A program made the position numbers and the translations under genes. Of a stretch of DNA of 34,447 nt, positions 7,293 through 15,635 are shown in pieces. Numbering within the stretch: the first letter of the stretch is position 1; the number at the start of each line of letters is the position of its first letter. The notes beneath the pieces are model-generated. The model saw only the letters and a program-made list of their open reading frames with translations. It searched no databases and was not told the origin of the DNA. Location: assembly GCA_964626205.1 (NCBI GenBank), contig CAZVED010000009.1, forward strand, positions 1 through 34,447. The letters run 5' to 3'. This DNA comes from CAZVED01 sp964626205 (GTDB lineage: Bacteria; Patescibacteriota; Patescibacteriia; SG8-24).

Positions 7293-9832
7293 TGCAGGGG
7301 CCGATGGCGTTCGGACGTAGCGCGGCACTCCCTGTCGGAGACGTCCTCGTGGAGCTCGGTAGCGGAACAGGTGGTCTTTCCGCCTCAACCGCGAAAGCCC
7401 GGCTTGCCGAGTACGGGCCAAACGCCATTGCTATCGCGAACGTCCGTATCCGCGACCTCCTGTGGCGACAAGTGAGCAATCCGTTCATGGCCCTCCTTGT
7501 CACGGCGGCGGTCGTGACGCTGGTGACGCACGAATTCGTCGATGCGGCACTCATTTCCGCTTTCATCGTCACGAACGTCAGCCTCGGGTTCCTCCAGGAA
7601 TACCGTGCGGAGCAGGCCGCAAAACTGTTGCGAACGTATTGGAAAAACGAGGCGAAAGCACGACGTGACGGAGCGGTCGCCGCCGTACCGTCGGAATCCC
7701 TCGTGCCCGGCGATATTGTCCTCCTTGCCTCTGGCGACCGCGTCCCTGCAGACATCCGCCTTCTGACAGTCGACGGATGCCTCATCGACGAGTCCATGCT
7801 CACTGGCGAATCTGCGGCAATCGTCAAGATCGCAGAGACGATGGCCGAAGTGCCAGGCGACTATCATCGCGCCGCGAACATCGCGTTCGCGGGGACGACC
7901 GTGCAGGCGGGAAAGGCGACTGGCGTCGTCATCGCGACAGGGCCGTCGTCATCGCTCGGACGCATCATGTCGCTCGGCCATGCAAGGAGCGGTAGCGGCG
8001 CACTCGAGCGCGAAGTGAACGCTTTCAGCACCTTCTCGCTCCGACTCGTCATTCTCACGCTTGTCGTCCTGTTTGTCATCAACGTCGCCCTGCGCGGCTT
8101 CACCGACATCACGGGGTTCGCGTTGTTCGCGATAGCGCTGCTCATCGGCGTCATCCCCGAAGCCTTGCCCGTCGTCATGATCATCGCGCATACCCGCGCG
8201 GCGCTGCTCATGGCGAAGGGTGGCGCCATCGTCAAGCGACTCTCCTCCATCGACGACCTCGGCAGCATCGATGTCCTCTGTATCGACAAGACGGGTACGG
8301 TAACGGAAAACGCCCTGCATGTCGCGGATGTCCATGGGAATGATCCTGATAGTACGTTCTTGCATGCACTCCTCGCGTCTGGCGGAAACGTGCTGACGAC
8401 GCGAATGGCAAGCGACGCCTTCGATGTCGCGCTTTGGAACCACGCGGACATCACACAACGCGCCGCCGTCGAAGCGTCCTCCATCATCGACGACATCGCC
8501 TTTCATCCCATCCGACGGCGGACGAGCGCGCTCGTGGATGCCGGCGGAAAACGTACGCTCATCGTCCGCGGTGCACCGGAGGCGGTCTTGCCGCTCTGCA
8601 GTACCGGCGTCCCGGACGAACTTTCGCTCGGTAAACTCATCGAAAGCGAAGGATATCGAGGTCGGCGCGTTTTCGCTGTCGCTGCTCGCGCGGCAAACGG
8701 TATAACGGACCTCACAGAGAACGATGAACACGACCTGACGTATCTCGGCCTCATCTCCTTCGAGGATCCGTTGAAGCGCGGAGCGGTCTCCGCGGTCCGC
8801 AAGGCGACGAAGCTCGGCGTCCGCGTGAAAATGCTTACCGGCGATGCGAAAGAGGTCGCCGGCGCGGTTGCGGTGCGCCTTGGTCTCACGAATGACGTCA
8901 CGGACGTCATTACTGGCGAGGAGTTCGATGCGTTGCCTGCGGACGAGCAGAGCAAGGCCGTCGAGCGTTACCAGGTGTTCGCTCGAGTCAACCCGGAACA
9001 CAAGTACCGTATCCTGTCCTTGTTAGAACAGCGCGGCGCCATGACCGGATTCATGGGCGAGGGCTTCAACGACGGGCCGGCGCTTAAGGTCGCGCACGTG
9101 GGCATCGCGGTCGATAACGCCGCGGACATTGCCAAGGACGCCGCGGATGTCATTCTCACGAAGAAGAGCCTCGCGGCCATCGTGGACGGTATCGCATCCG
9201 GACGGAAAAGCTTCGCCAACGTGGTGAAGTACCTCAAGATCACGCTCTCCGCGAACTTCGGGAACTTTTTTGCGGTCGCGGTCGCGTCTCTCTTCGTGCC
9301 GTTCTTGCCGATGCTGCCCGTGCAGATCCTGCTCTTGAACCTGCTCACGGACATGCCGCTCATCGCGGTGGTGGGGGATACCGTCCCAGACGAAGACCTC
9401 GCGAAGCCACGCCGCTACGACCCGAAAACGCTCATCGTGGCGACGACGCTCCTCGGCGTGGTAAGTTCCGGGTTCGACTTCCTCACCTTCGGCCTCTTCC
9501 AGCACCTTGGTCCAGAGATACTCCGTACCTTATGGTTCATCGAGAGCGCACTCAGCGAAATCGTCCTCATCCTCGCGGTCCGCTCCGTCGGTCCGTGGCG
9601 GAAGGCGCATCGGATGCCGACAGCCATGCGTTGGCTCATGATCGGTGTCTGCACGACCGTCATTGCGCTGCCGTATCTTCCGGTTGGTCGTACGCTCTTC
9701 TCCTTCGTGGCGCCGTCGCCACTGCAACTTGCGAGCGTCCTGGGCATCGTCGGCGCGTATCTCGTCGTGACTGAATGGATAAAGAACGGGCTTCCCGGCG
9801 TACGTTCCAAAACCTCCACTGACGGCGTTTGA
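7289..9832 (+). CDS. MgtA-like P-type cation-transporting ATPase
   Basis: 847-residue ATP-driven cation pump. An N-terminal cation-ATPase domain is followed by the actuator motif TGES (172-175), M4 motif PEALP (290-294), phosphorylation motif DKTGT with D333, and MLTGDA (515-520). The C-terminal spans resemble P3B (MgtA) pumps: SSGFDFLTF and the segment NLLTDMPLIAVVGDTVPDED. I therefore favour Mg2+ transport, supported by mgtE nearby, but Ca2+ pumps (P2) cannot be excluded. The hinge motif is unusual: GEGFNDGPAL at 590-599 instead of GDGxNDxPAL, so the first Mg2+-binding aspartate is glutamate (E591). The start overlaps the msrA stop; a second ATG follows at 7292. Confidence 0.9.
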   Translation: MMQGPMAFGRSAALPVGDVLVELGSGTGGLSASTAKARLAEYGPNAIAIANVRIRDLLWRQVSNPFMALLVTAAVVTLVTHEFVDAALISAFIVTNVSLGFLQEYRAEQAAKLLRTYWKNEAKARRDGAVAAVPSESLVPGDIVLLASGDRVPADIRLLTVDGCLIDESMLTGESAAIVKIAETMAEVPGDYHRAANIAFAGTTVQAGKATGVVIATGPSSSLGRIMSLGHARSGSGALEREVNAFSTFSLRLVILTLVVLFVINVALRGFTDITGFALFAIALLIGVIPEALPVVMIIAHTRAALLMAKGGAIVKRLSSIDDLGSIDVLCIDKTGTVTENALHVADVHGNDPDSTFLHALLASGGNVLTTRMASDAFDVALWNHADITQRAAVEASSIIDDIAFHPIRRRTSALVDAGGKRTLIVRGAPEAVLPLCSTGVPDELSLGKLIESEGYRGRRVFAVAARAANGITDLTENDEHDLTYLGLISFEDPLKRGAVSAVRKATKLGVRVKMLTGDAKEVAGAVAVRLGLTNDVTDVITGEEFDALPADEQSKAVERYQVFARVNPEHKYRILSLLEQRGAMTGFMGEGFNDGPALKVAHVGIAVDNAADIAKDAADVILTKKSLAAIVDGIASGRKSFANVVKYLKITLSANFGNFFAVAVASLFVPFLPMLPVQILLLNLLTDMPLIAVVGDTVPDEDLAKPRRYDPKTLIVATTLLGVVSSGFDFLTFGLFQHLGPEILRTLWFIESALSEIVLILAVRSVGPWRKAHRMPTAMRWLMIGVCTTVIALPYLPVGRTLFSFVAPSPLQLASVLGIVGAYLVVTEWIKNGLPGVRSKTSTDGV

Positions 9833-9884
9833 CACTCCTTCCTGCTCCTGTACGCTGAAAGCATCGTCCTGAACGGAGGAACCG

Positions 9885-10118
9885 ATGTCCTTTCTCATCG
9901 CTATCGCAGGATTCTGCGCGCTTGGCATCGCCATCCTCTTGGCCGCCATCTTTCTCGGTCGCCTGCTGTATCTCGCCATCAAAGAGCTGCGGCGTCGGCG
10001 CTTCGCCACCGAACAGCTCATCATCGCCGAACGCGAGAATCGCGATCTGCTGACCAAGCTCGTCGTACGCGAGTACGGAAAACGGAAGTGCTCCTGTGCG
10101 CATCATCCGTCCGAGTAA
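9885..10118 (+). CDS. Small single-span membrane protein
   Basis: 77-residue protein of unknown function. Residues 3-33 form one long hydrophobic segment; the remainder is Arg/Glu-rich (ELRRRRFATEQ) and probably cytoplasmic by the positive-inside rule, ending in a short KCSCAHH motif that could bind metal. GGAGG is 6 bases before the ATG, giving a clear start. It stands alone between the ATPase gene and a strong bidirectional terminator. I recognise no family. Confidence 0.75.
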   Translation: MSFLIAIAGFCALGIAILLAAIFLGRLLYLAIKELRRRRFATEQLIIAERENRDLLTKLVVREYGKRKCSCAHHPSE

Positions 10119-10121
10119 CAA

Positions 10122-10152
10122 AACGCCCTCCCATGCGGGAGGGCGTTCTTTT
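10122..10152. terminator. Bidirectional terminator between the 77-aa gene and rpmB
   Basis: A perfect 11-bp stem (AACGCCCTCCC with GGGAGGGCGTT) with loop ATGC, followed by CTTTT on the plus strand and by TTTTG on the minus strand. It serves two convergent genes. Confidence 0.92.
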
Positions 10153-10156
10153 GTTC

Positions 10157-10384
10157 TTACTGGAGATCGCGGAGGTCGAACGTCTTTCCTTCCGCCGTCC
10201 ACTTCGCCAGGGTCTTGAGGCCCTTGGTCGAAAGACAGACGGTCTCCTTCTTGCCGGTCGCCGGGTTGAGCAGCGTCTTCGACTGAAGGTTCGGATGCTG
10301 CCACTTTCGGGTCTTCCGGTTGGAGTGGCTGACGTTATGGGCCTTCCGGGTCTGCTTGCCGGTAAGCTTGCACACCTGTGCCAT
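10157..10384 (-). CDS. rpmB: 50S ribosomal protein L28
   Basis: 75-residue basic ribosomal protein of the large subunit. The family pattern is clear: CKLTGKQ at 5-11, then HNVSHSNRKTRKWQHPNLQ, the L28 core, and a C-terminal STKGLKTLAKW. One cysteine only, so this is not the four-cysteine zinc form. Length is typical. The gene is monocistronic, ending at the bidirectional terminator. On the minus strand TTGCCA and TAAGCT with a 17-bp spacer lie upstream (10404-10432) and could be its promoter. Confidence 0.96.
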   Translation of the reverse strand: MAQVCKLTGKQTRKAHNVSHSNRKTRKWQHPNLQSKTLLNPATGKKETVCLSTKGLKTLAKWTAEGKTFDLRDLQ

Positions 10385-10545
10385 ACGTGGTGGGGGTTAA
10401 GTACCGTCGGAGCTTACCGGACCACAGGATTCTTGGCAAGTGCCGAAGCCATCCACACCTTATCATTGCGAGAGCGGTTTGACCTTATCAAAACGAACCT
10501 TTAGGCTTGCTCCGCATTGACCATACGGACACAAGGAGCAACTCA

Positions 10546-11763
10546 ATGCGGCAACCCTCGTACCTTCTCATCGGCGCAGGCGAACAGACCAAGGCGGTCC
10601 TCGATGACATCCTGCGCTTCCATGCCCCCGATCGCGTCGTCGTCGCGGATATCGACTACGACCGTGCCAACGACCTCGTGGAATGGTCGGATCGCGCATT
10701 TCCGGATCATGCATGCGTCATGGAAGCCGTCCGTCTGGACGCGTTTGATCATGCCGCATGCCTCAAGATGATGCGTGGCGCGCGTGGCGGCTTCCGCCCC
10801 GACGTCGCCATCAACTGCGCCGGCAACGCCATGAACCCCACGGTCACGGCTGCTGCCATCGAGGCACGGTGCCACTACGTGGACATCGGCCACGACGAAG
10901 CCGTCATCGCGAAGCAGTTCGCCATGCACGACGCTGCCAAGGCGGCGCGCGTACGGATCGTGCCCACCTGCGGTATCGCCCCAGGAGCGCAGGCCATGAT
11001 CGTCATGCACGCCATGGAGCTCCTCGACCCGCTGGACACGTCCGGGGCATCCATCAAGGTGCGGTGCGGCGGCATTCCGCAGGTACCCAAGGGACCGCTC
11101 GGCTACCGCTGGGCGTTCGCGACGTCCGGCCTGCTCAAGGAATATCTGCAACCGACCAACGTCCTCAGGGGCGGCATCTCGACCTTCGCCACGTCAATGA
11201 CCGGTGACGAACCCCAGGACGTGTCCGGCGTCGGCAAGCTGGAAGCATCCTTCACCGGTGGCAACACCGGCACCATGGTCGCTTCGCTCCAGGACATGGG
11301 GTACAGGGGCGACTTCGACTACATGACGCTCCGCTACCCCGGCCACTGGCAAAAGATGCGCGACTTCCAGGAGCTCGGCCTGTTCGACTCCAAGGAGTTC
11401 GTCACGCTGCTCGAGCGTCATCTCCTGCAGTACAAGGACGACCCGGACCTGCTCGTGCTCCGCGTCATCGCAGAGGATGCTCGGCGCGTCGTCACTTGCG
11501 ACCTCGTGGACCGTTTCGACCCTGCGACCGGCCTCTCGGCCATGCAGCGTTGCACCGGCTTCTCCGCCGCCATCATGGCGCGGATGCTCCACGACGGTGG
11601 CGTGCAGGACACGGGCGTGCTCCGGCAGGAAGCATCCATCCCGCACAATGTCTTCCTCAAGGAGTGGGCGAAGCGGGGACTGCACCTGCGCATCGCGGTC
11701 CGCGACAAGAAAGGCCACCGTCGCCCGACGGTCTGCAAGGTCTCAGGGAAGAAGGTTCCGTAG
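10546..11763 (+). CDS. Saccharopine dehydrogenase-family oxidoreductase
   Basis: 405-residue NAD(P)-dependent oxidoreductase-like protein. The N-terminus has a Rossmann motif (LLIGAGEQT, residues 7-15) and VVVADIDYDRA, the acidic end of the second strand that binds the adenosine ribose. DVAINCAGNAMNPTV and CHYVDIGHDE are typical of the saccharopine dehydrogenase fold, which includes lysine-metabolism and carboxynorspermidine enzymes. The substrate is unknown and no partner gene points to one. AAGGAG is 7 bases before the ATG at 10546, which is preferred over the in-frame ATG at 10507. It is followed directly by a strong terminator. Confidence 0.85.
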   Translation: MRQPSYLLIGAGEQTKAVLDDILRFHAPDRVVVADIDYDRANDLVEWSDRAFPDHACVMEAVRLDAFDHAACLKMMRGARGGFRPDVAINCAGNAMNPTVTAAAIEARCHYVDIGHDEAVIAKQFAMHDAAKAARVRIVPTCGIAPGAQAMIVMHAMELLDPLDTSGASIKVRCGGIPQVPKGPLGYRWAFATSGLLKEYLQPTNVLRGGISTFATSMTGDEPQDVSGVGKLEASFTGGNTGTMVASLQDMGYRGDFDYMTLRYPGHWQKMRDFQELGLFDSKEFVTLLERHLLQYKDDPDLLVLRVIAEDARRVVTCDLVDRFDPATGLSAMQRCTGFSAAIMARMLHDGGVQDTGVLRQEASIPHNVFLKEWAKRGLHLRIAVRDKKGHRRPTVCKVSGKKVP

Positions 11764-11768
11764 GGTAC

Positions 11769-11795
11769 GACCGGCCAGCATGGCCGGTCTTTTTT
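11769..11795 (+). terminator. Intrinsic terminator after the dehydrogenase gene
   Basis: Perfect 8-bp stem GACCGGCC / GGCCGGTC with loop AGCAT, followed by six T residues. Confidence 0.92.
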
Positions 11796-11823
11796 CATGC
11801 TATCCTTTCTCCATATGGAAACC

Positions 11824-12684
11824 ATGAAACGCTTCCCGTGGACATCTGTCATCGTGCTGCTCGCCATCATGGTACTTACGGTCGCCGCTGCAGCCAACAG
11901 GCGGATGTCGCCGCCTTCAGGCACGACCGCTCCTGCTGACATTCTTCTAAGCGACGCTGCTGCTCAGGATGCCGCAACGGAGGAGGCATTCGTGCCTCTC
12001 ACGCCACCCGACTCCGTCATCGCCCCCATCCTGACGTACCACAATGTCCGCCCGCGTCATGAAGCGCCGGCGAACGTCGACGAAGCGTACGATGTCACGC
12101 CGGACGAACTGGAGGCGCATCTTGCCTACCTCCGTGACAACGACTATACCTCCGTCACGCAACGCGACCTCGCTGCCATGCTCGACGGTACGATGCCGGT
12201 GCCGGAGAAACCCGTCCTCATCGGCTTCGACGACGGCCGCGATACGCACATGACCTATGCCGCGCCGCTCCTCGAAGAGTACGGTATAAAAGCGACCTTC
12301 TTCGTCTTCACGAACGCCATCGACCGCCCTGGCTACCTCACCTGGGATGCTCTCCTCGCCCTAGAAGCAGCCGGGCATGAGATCGGTTCTCATACCCGCT
12401 ACCATCCGTTCCTCACCAAAATCACGGACCCCGAGGAGCTGGAGGCGGAAGTCGGTGGAAGCAAACGAACCTTGGATGCGCGGCTGGCGCAACCGACCGT
12501 CAGCATCGCGTACCCGTTCGGTCTGTGGAACGAGGGGACCGTGGAAGCAGCAAAGGCTGCAGGGTACGCTTCGGCGCGCGGTCTCCGTCATGATGTAGTG
12601 CATACCGAAGCGGAGCGCTACGACCTCGGCGGCTACATTGTCACCGGACCACTGTCGCAATTCCTCCGTATCCTTGGAGAATGA
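11824..12684 (+). CDS. Exported polysaccharide deacetylase (CE4, NodB homology)
   Basis: 286-residue carbohydrate esterase expected to remove N- or O-acetyl groups from cell-wall glycans outside the membrane. An N-terminal anchor (about 6-24) is followed by a linker and the NodB domain: PILTYHNV (68-75), the metal/catalytic motif FDDG (135-138), SHTRYH (189-194) with the two metal-binding histidines, and YPFG (230-233). All key residues are present. The -10 box TATCCT (11801-11806) lies 8 bases before an ATG at 11815 and 17 before the ATG at 11824; both are in frame, and the first would be nearly leaderless with the product three residues longer. Confidence 0.9.
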   Translation: MKRFPWTSVIVLLAIMVLTVAAAANRRMSPPSGTTAPADILLSDAAAQDAATEEAFVPLTPPDSVIAPILTYHNVRPRHEAPANVDEAYDVTPDELEAHLAYLRDNDYTSVTQRDLAAMLDGTMPVPEKPVLIGFDDGRDTHMTYAAPLLEEYGIKATFFVFTNAIDRPGYLTWDALLALEAAGHEIGSHTRYHPFLTKITDPEELEAEVGGSKRTLDARLAQPTVSIAYPFGLWNEGTVEAAKAAGYASARGLRHDVVHTEAERYDLGGYIVTGPLSQFLRILGE

Positions 12685-12710
12685 GCCGTGGACAGACTCG
12701 TGGACCTGTC

Positions 12711-12729
12711 ACACTATCTCATGTAGTGT
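12711..12729. repeat. Inverted repeat before the TlpA-like gene
   Basis: ACACTA and TAGTGT, separated by 7 bases, end seven bases before the ATG at 12736. It could be an operator or a small hairpin. No function can be assigned. Confidence 0.35.
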
Positions 12730-12735
12730 ACCCAT

Positions 12736-13302
12736 ATGCATACGCAACGAAACCTCAGCATCCTCATCGCCGCCGTTGGTCTCATCGCCGTGGCCGCATT
12801 CGCTTACGCTGAGCGCTCCGCATCGCTACCTATCTCCTGCAGTGATAGCGCATCGGGCGGCTTCGGTTGTGCGACGGAGGACACCGTGTTGTCTGCCCGG
12901 ACCGGTACGGCACCCGACTTCACGTTGCCGACGCTCGACGGAGCGACGTTGACGCTCTCCTACATCCTCGCCGAAAAACCCGTCGTGCTCGACTTCTGGG
13001 CATCGTGGTGCCCGCATTGCCAAGCAAACATGCCGAACCTCGACGCGCTCTATACCGACTACGGCGACCGCATCGAAGTGATCGGCGTAAACATGCGGGA
13101 AAGCCCGGAAAAGGCGCGGGCGTTCGCGGACCGACTCGACATCTCGTACCCCATCGTGCTCGATGCTGGCGACGTGGCTTCGGCATATGGTATTCGCTAC
13201 ACCAACACGCACGTCCTCATTCGCCAGGACGGGACCATCCTGAAAGTCCTGGCAGGGGACATCGGTGCCGCAGAGCTGGAGGAACTCCTCGTCCTGCCGT
13301 GA
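12736..13302 (+). CDS. Membrane-anchored TlpA/ResA-like thiol-disulfide oxidoreductase
   Basis: 188-residue extracytoplasmic thioredoxin-fold protein. The N-terminal hydrophobic segment (about 7-25) anchors it, and two cysteines (C35, C45) lie in the linker. The redoxin domain begins at GTAPDFTLPTLDG (57-69), with active site WCPHC (C92, C95) after DFWAS, and a cis-proline region near YTNTHVLI. Such proteins reduce or oxidise cysteines of exported proteins. Neighbouring exported proteins rich in cysteine (for example the lysozyme-like protein at 15636) are possible clients. Length is typical. The start is the first ATG after an inverted repeat. Confidence 0.93.
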   Translation: MHTQRNLSILIAAVGLIAVAAFAYAERSASLPISCSDSASGGFGCATEDTVLSARTGTAPDFTLPTLDGATLTLSYILAEKPVVLDFWASWCPHCQANMPNLDALYTDYGDRIEVIGVNMRESPEKARAFADRLDISYPIVLDAGDVASAYGIRYTNTHVLIRQDGTILKVLAGDIGAAELEELLVLP

Positions 13303-13337
13303 CCGTGGATAAGTCCTCTAGGCAGTCTCCTCGGCGT

Positions 13338-13346
13338 TGCTATACT
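13338..13346 (+). promoter_or_regulatory. Extended -10 promoter of the zinc-ribbon mini-gene
   Basis: TGC followed by TATACT, an excellent extended -10 element, 37 bp upstream of the ATG at 13384. No good -35 box is seen at 17 bp. Confidence 0.6.
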
Positions 13347-13383
13347 TTTCCCGTTACTTTTTAACAGCACTAAACATCCCACT

Positions 13384-13536
13384 ATGGGTAAGCTGTGCAG
13401 CTCCTGCGGAGACGAAATCATGGACCCGAAGCTTCCGGACGATGAACCGGAAGAATGCGCCAACTGCGCCCCTGTCGAAGACGCTACGGACGACGGTATG
13501 GGCATGGGTCTGGACGACTCCATGGACGAAGCCTAA
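13384..13536 (+). CDS. 50-residue acidic zinc-ribbon mini-protein
   Basis: Small protein that I translated directly. It begins MGKLCSSCGDEIM and has a second pair, CANC, at residues 25-28, so CxxC...CxxC with a 16-residue spacing forms a compact zinc ribbon. The rest is very acidic (runs such as PDDEPEE and a C-terminal DDSMDEA) with several methionines. It has its own extended -10 promoter and a perfect 12-bp terminator hairpin right after the stop, which argues for a real expressed gene. Function unknown; possibilities are a metal store or a small partner for RNA polymerase or the ribosome, none supported by motif. Confidence 0.8.
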   Translation: MGKLCSSCGDEIMDPKLPDDEPEECANCAPVEDATDDGMGMGLDDSMDEA

Positions 13537-13542
13537 GAACGA

Positions 13543-13575
13543 AAAACACGGTGCAGAAAGCACCGTGTTTTGTTT
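13543..13575. terminator. Bidirectional terminator between mini-gene and pepF
   Basis: Perfect 12-bp stem AAAACACGGTGC / GCACCGTGTTTT with loop AGAAA. T residues follow on both strands, serving the convergent genes. Confidence 0.92.
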
Positions 13576-13579
13576 TCCG

Positions 13580-15433
13580 TCAGGTTCGCGGCGAGATGCC
13601 GAGCTCCGCGGAAAGCCGCTCGGCTTCTTCGACGAGCGTACCGAGGCTCACCTCGATGCCCGCACGCCAGAATTCCTTCGTCGTCGGATCGAACCCGAAC
13701 GGCGCCATGAGCGAGACGACGTCGTGTCGATCGCCGGAACGGAGCATATCCAGGTACAACGGCTCGAACCGGTCTCCCAGCGCATCGCGCTTAGCATACA
13801 AGCTCTGCGTCAGGAGTTCTCCGAACGCGTAAGCGTACACATAGAACGGACGGTGGAAGTGGCTCACGTACGCCCACAGATGCTCCACATGCTCGTAGGT
13901 GAACACGTCGCCGTGCTTGCCATAGAGCTCCTGGAGCGTCTCCATCCAGATGGCACCAAGCTCGTCCGGCGAAAGACGCCTTCCTGCACCGTGCACGCGT
14001 CGCTCGAAATTGGAGAACCCAATCTGTCGCACGGCCGTATTCAGCATGTCGTCGATCTTGCCCATGATGAAGCCGAGCAAGGCCTTCTTGTCGCTGGACG
14101 CCTCCAACTCCTTGCGGAGGAAGGTGAACGTCGTCATCTCACCGAACACCGAAGCCGTCTCTGCGTACGCCATGGGCGCATGCTGCATGAGCGTTCCTGC
14201 TGATTCGCCGGCGAGGATGCCGTGCGCACCGTGCCCGAGCTCATGCGCGAGCGTCATGACGTCGCGCGCGGAGCCGAGATAGTTGAGGAAGGTGAACGAC
14301 ACCGGCCTCCCGAGGCGCTTGCTCGTGAACGAGTAGTTGTAAGCGCCGCTGCCGCGCCCTGGATAGACCGGTGCGTCAATGCGCTTCTCCATAAGCTGCC
14401 GTTCTACGATGTCGCCGAGCGTTGGACTGAAGCTGCGATACGCCGCCAGCACCGTCGCCATACCCTCGTCGAAGGGGATCTTTGCATCCATGACGAAGGG
14501 GATATCCGCGTTCCGATCGCTCCAACGGAGCTTGGGAACGCCCAAATGCACAGCCTTGAGCCGGTAGAACCGCTGCGCCAAAGGTGCCGCGGCCTCCGTG
14601 ACAGCCTCGTGCAGCGCCCCCACAACTTGGTCGGGGATCTTGCTGCCCTTGTTGCGGGACTCCATCGGATGCTTGTACCCGCGCTCGACATCTTCGCGCG
14701 CCTTCGCGCGGACGACCATGTTGAGCGTCTGCGCGGAGTACTTGAGAAACGGCCCGGAGAGGCCCTTGTGGACGATCTCGAGCATCGCGGCACGTCGATC
14801 GCCGTCGCGCTCCTCAGTCATGGCATGGAGGATCTCCGTAAGCGTCAATGTCTTTCCTTCGTAGATGAAGCGAAGGTCCGCTTCGACCTCGTCGAAGAAG
14901 GTCGCCCACGCGTCCGGACCGAACATGTCGCGCTTCGAAAGCGCCTCCTCGACTGGCTCGCTGAGCAGGTGCGGCTTGAAGACGCGCGCATGCTCGATCC
15001 ATGGGAGATGTTTTGCCACGATGTCCGACGTTTCGGCCTGCCGAGCAATATCCTCGTCGGACAGGGCGACGAGCTCATGAGTGAAGAATGTGAGCCCTTC
15101 GGTGAGCGGCGCTGTGAGGCGTTCTTGTACCGACGCTTGTTTGGTCTTCACCGCCTCGTCGTTCTGGTCCAGGCTGGACCGGAGGAAGAGATACACCATG
15201 ACATCGTGTTGAATCTCATGGATCTCCATGTACGCCGTAAGCGCGTCGCCGAGCCGAGAAGCCAGATTGCCCTTGTAGGCACTCTTAAACGAGCCTGCCG
15301 AGGCGATGAGTCGGACGATATCAGCCTCCATGGCCGGATCATCGATGCCGGAATACAGCACGGAGAGGTCCCAGCGGACGTCCTTGGTGCGCAACAGTTC
15401 CTCCTTGCTTGGTTTTTCGATCAAAGAACCCAT
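13580..15433 (-). CDS. pepF: Oligoendopeptidase F (M3B metallopeptidase)
   Basis: 617-residue cytoplasmic zinc peptidase that cleaves short peptides. The zinc motif HELGH lies at 397-401, followed about 25 residues later by the third-ligand region (YAETASVFGEM). The N-terminal helical lobe and the PGRGSGAYNYSF and HFHRPFYVYAYAFGELL stretches are typical of the M3B family, and the length matches PepF (about 600). The frame is open upstream to 15787 but the region before 15433 reads like non-coding DNA and overlaps the divergent promoter; MGSLIEKPSKEELL from 15433 is the natural start, with GGAA 4 bases upstream. Confidence 0.95.
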   Translation of the reverse strand: MGSLIEKPSKEELLRTKDVRWDLSVLYSGIDDPAMEADIVRLIASAGSFKSAYKGNLASRLGDALTAYMEIHEIQHDVMVYLFLRSSLDQNDEAVKTKQASVQERLTAPLTEGLTFFTHELVALSDEDIARQAETSDIVAKHLPWIEHARVFKPHLLSEPVEEALSKRDMFGPDAWATFFDEVEADLRFIYEGKTLTLTEILHAMTEERDGDRRAAMLEIVHKGLSGPFLKYSAQTLNMVVRAKAREDVERGYKHPMESRNKGSKIPDQVVGALHEAVTEAAAPLAQRFYRLKAVHLGVPKLRWSDRNADIPFVMDAKIPFDEGMATVLAAYRSFSPTLGDIVERQLMEKRIDAPVYPGRGSGAYNYSFTSKRLGRPVSFTFLNYLGSARDVMTLAHELGHGAHGILAGESAGTLMQHAPMAYAETASVFGEMTTFTFLRKELEASSDKKALLGFIMGKIDDMLNTAVRQIGFSNFERRVHGAGRRLSPDELGAIWMETLQELYGKHGDVFTYEHVEHLWAYVSHFHRPFYVYAYAFGELLTQSLYAKRDALGDRFEPLYLDMLRSGDRHDVVSLMAPFGFDPTTKEFWRAGIEVSLGTLVEEAERLSAELGISPRT

Positions 15434-15565
15434 ACGTTCCGGGTTAGCGTGGGTGAATCGTTCCTTAGCGTACAGGGTTTTCCTTGGACACGGAACGCCA
15501 TTGGAAAATGTCCCTTGGTCGCTATTAAACTTTGCTAGGTTGAGCAAAATACTCCCCTCGGACCC

Positions 15566-15594
15566 TTGACAAGACGGCAAAAATATGATATGGT
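15566..15594 (+). promoter_or_regulatory. Strong sigma-70 promoter of the lysozyme-like gene
   Basis: TTGACA (15566-15571), 17-bp spacer ending in TGA, and TATGGT (15589-15594): perfect -35 plus extended -10. Start site predicted near 15601. Confidence 0.7.
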
Positions 15595-15601
15595 GCGCGG
15601 T

Positions 15602-15622
15602 CGACCACAGCGGTCGTTTTTT
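15602..15622 (+). promoter_or_regulatory. Hairpin plus U-tract at the 5' end of the leader
   Basis: CGACC / GGTCG stem with loop ACAGC, directly followed by six T residues, between the promoter and the ATG at 15636. It looks like a short terminator but would lie at the very 5' end of the RNA, so it may instead protect the mRNA. Confidence 0.4.
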
Positions 15623-15635
15623 CTTACCCCAATGT

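Noticed and set aside
14222..15538. 438-residue open frame opposite pepF
   Set aside because: Antisense shadow of PepF with no recognisable domain, signal or ribosome-binding site.
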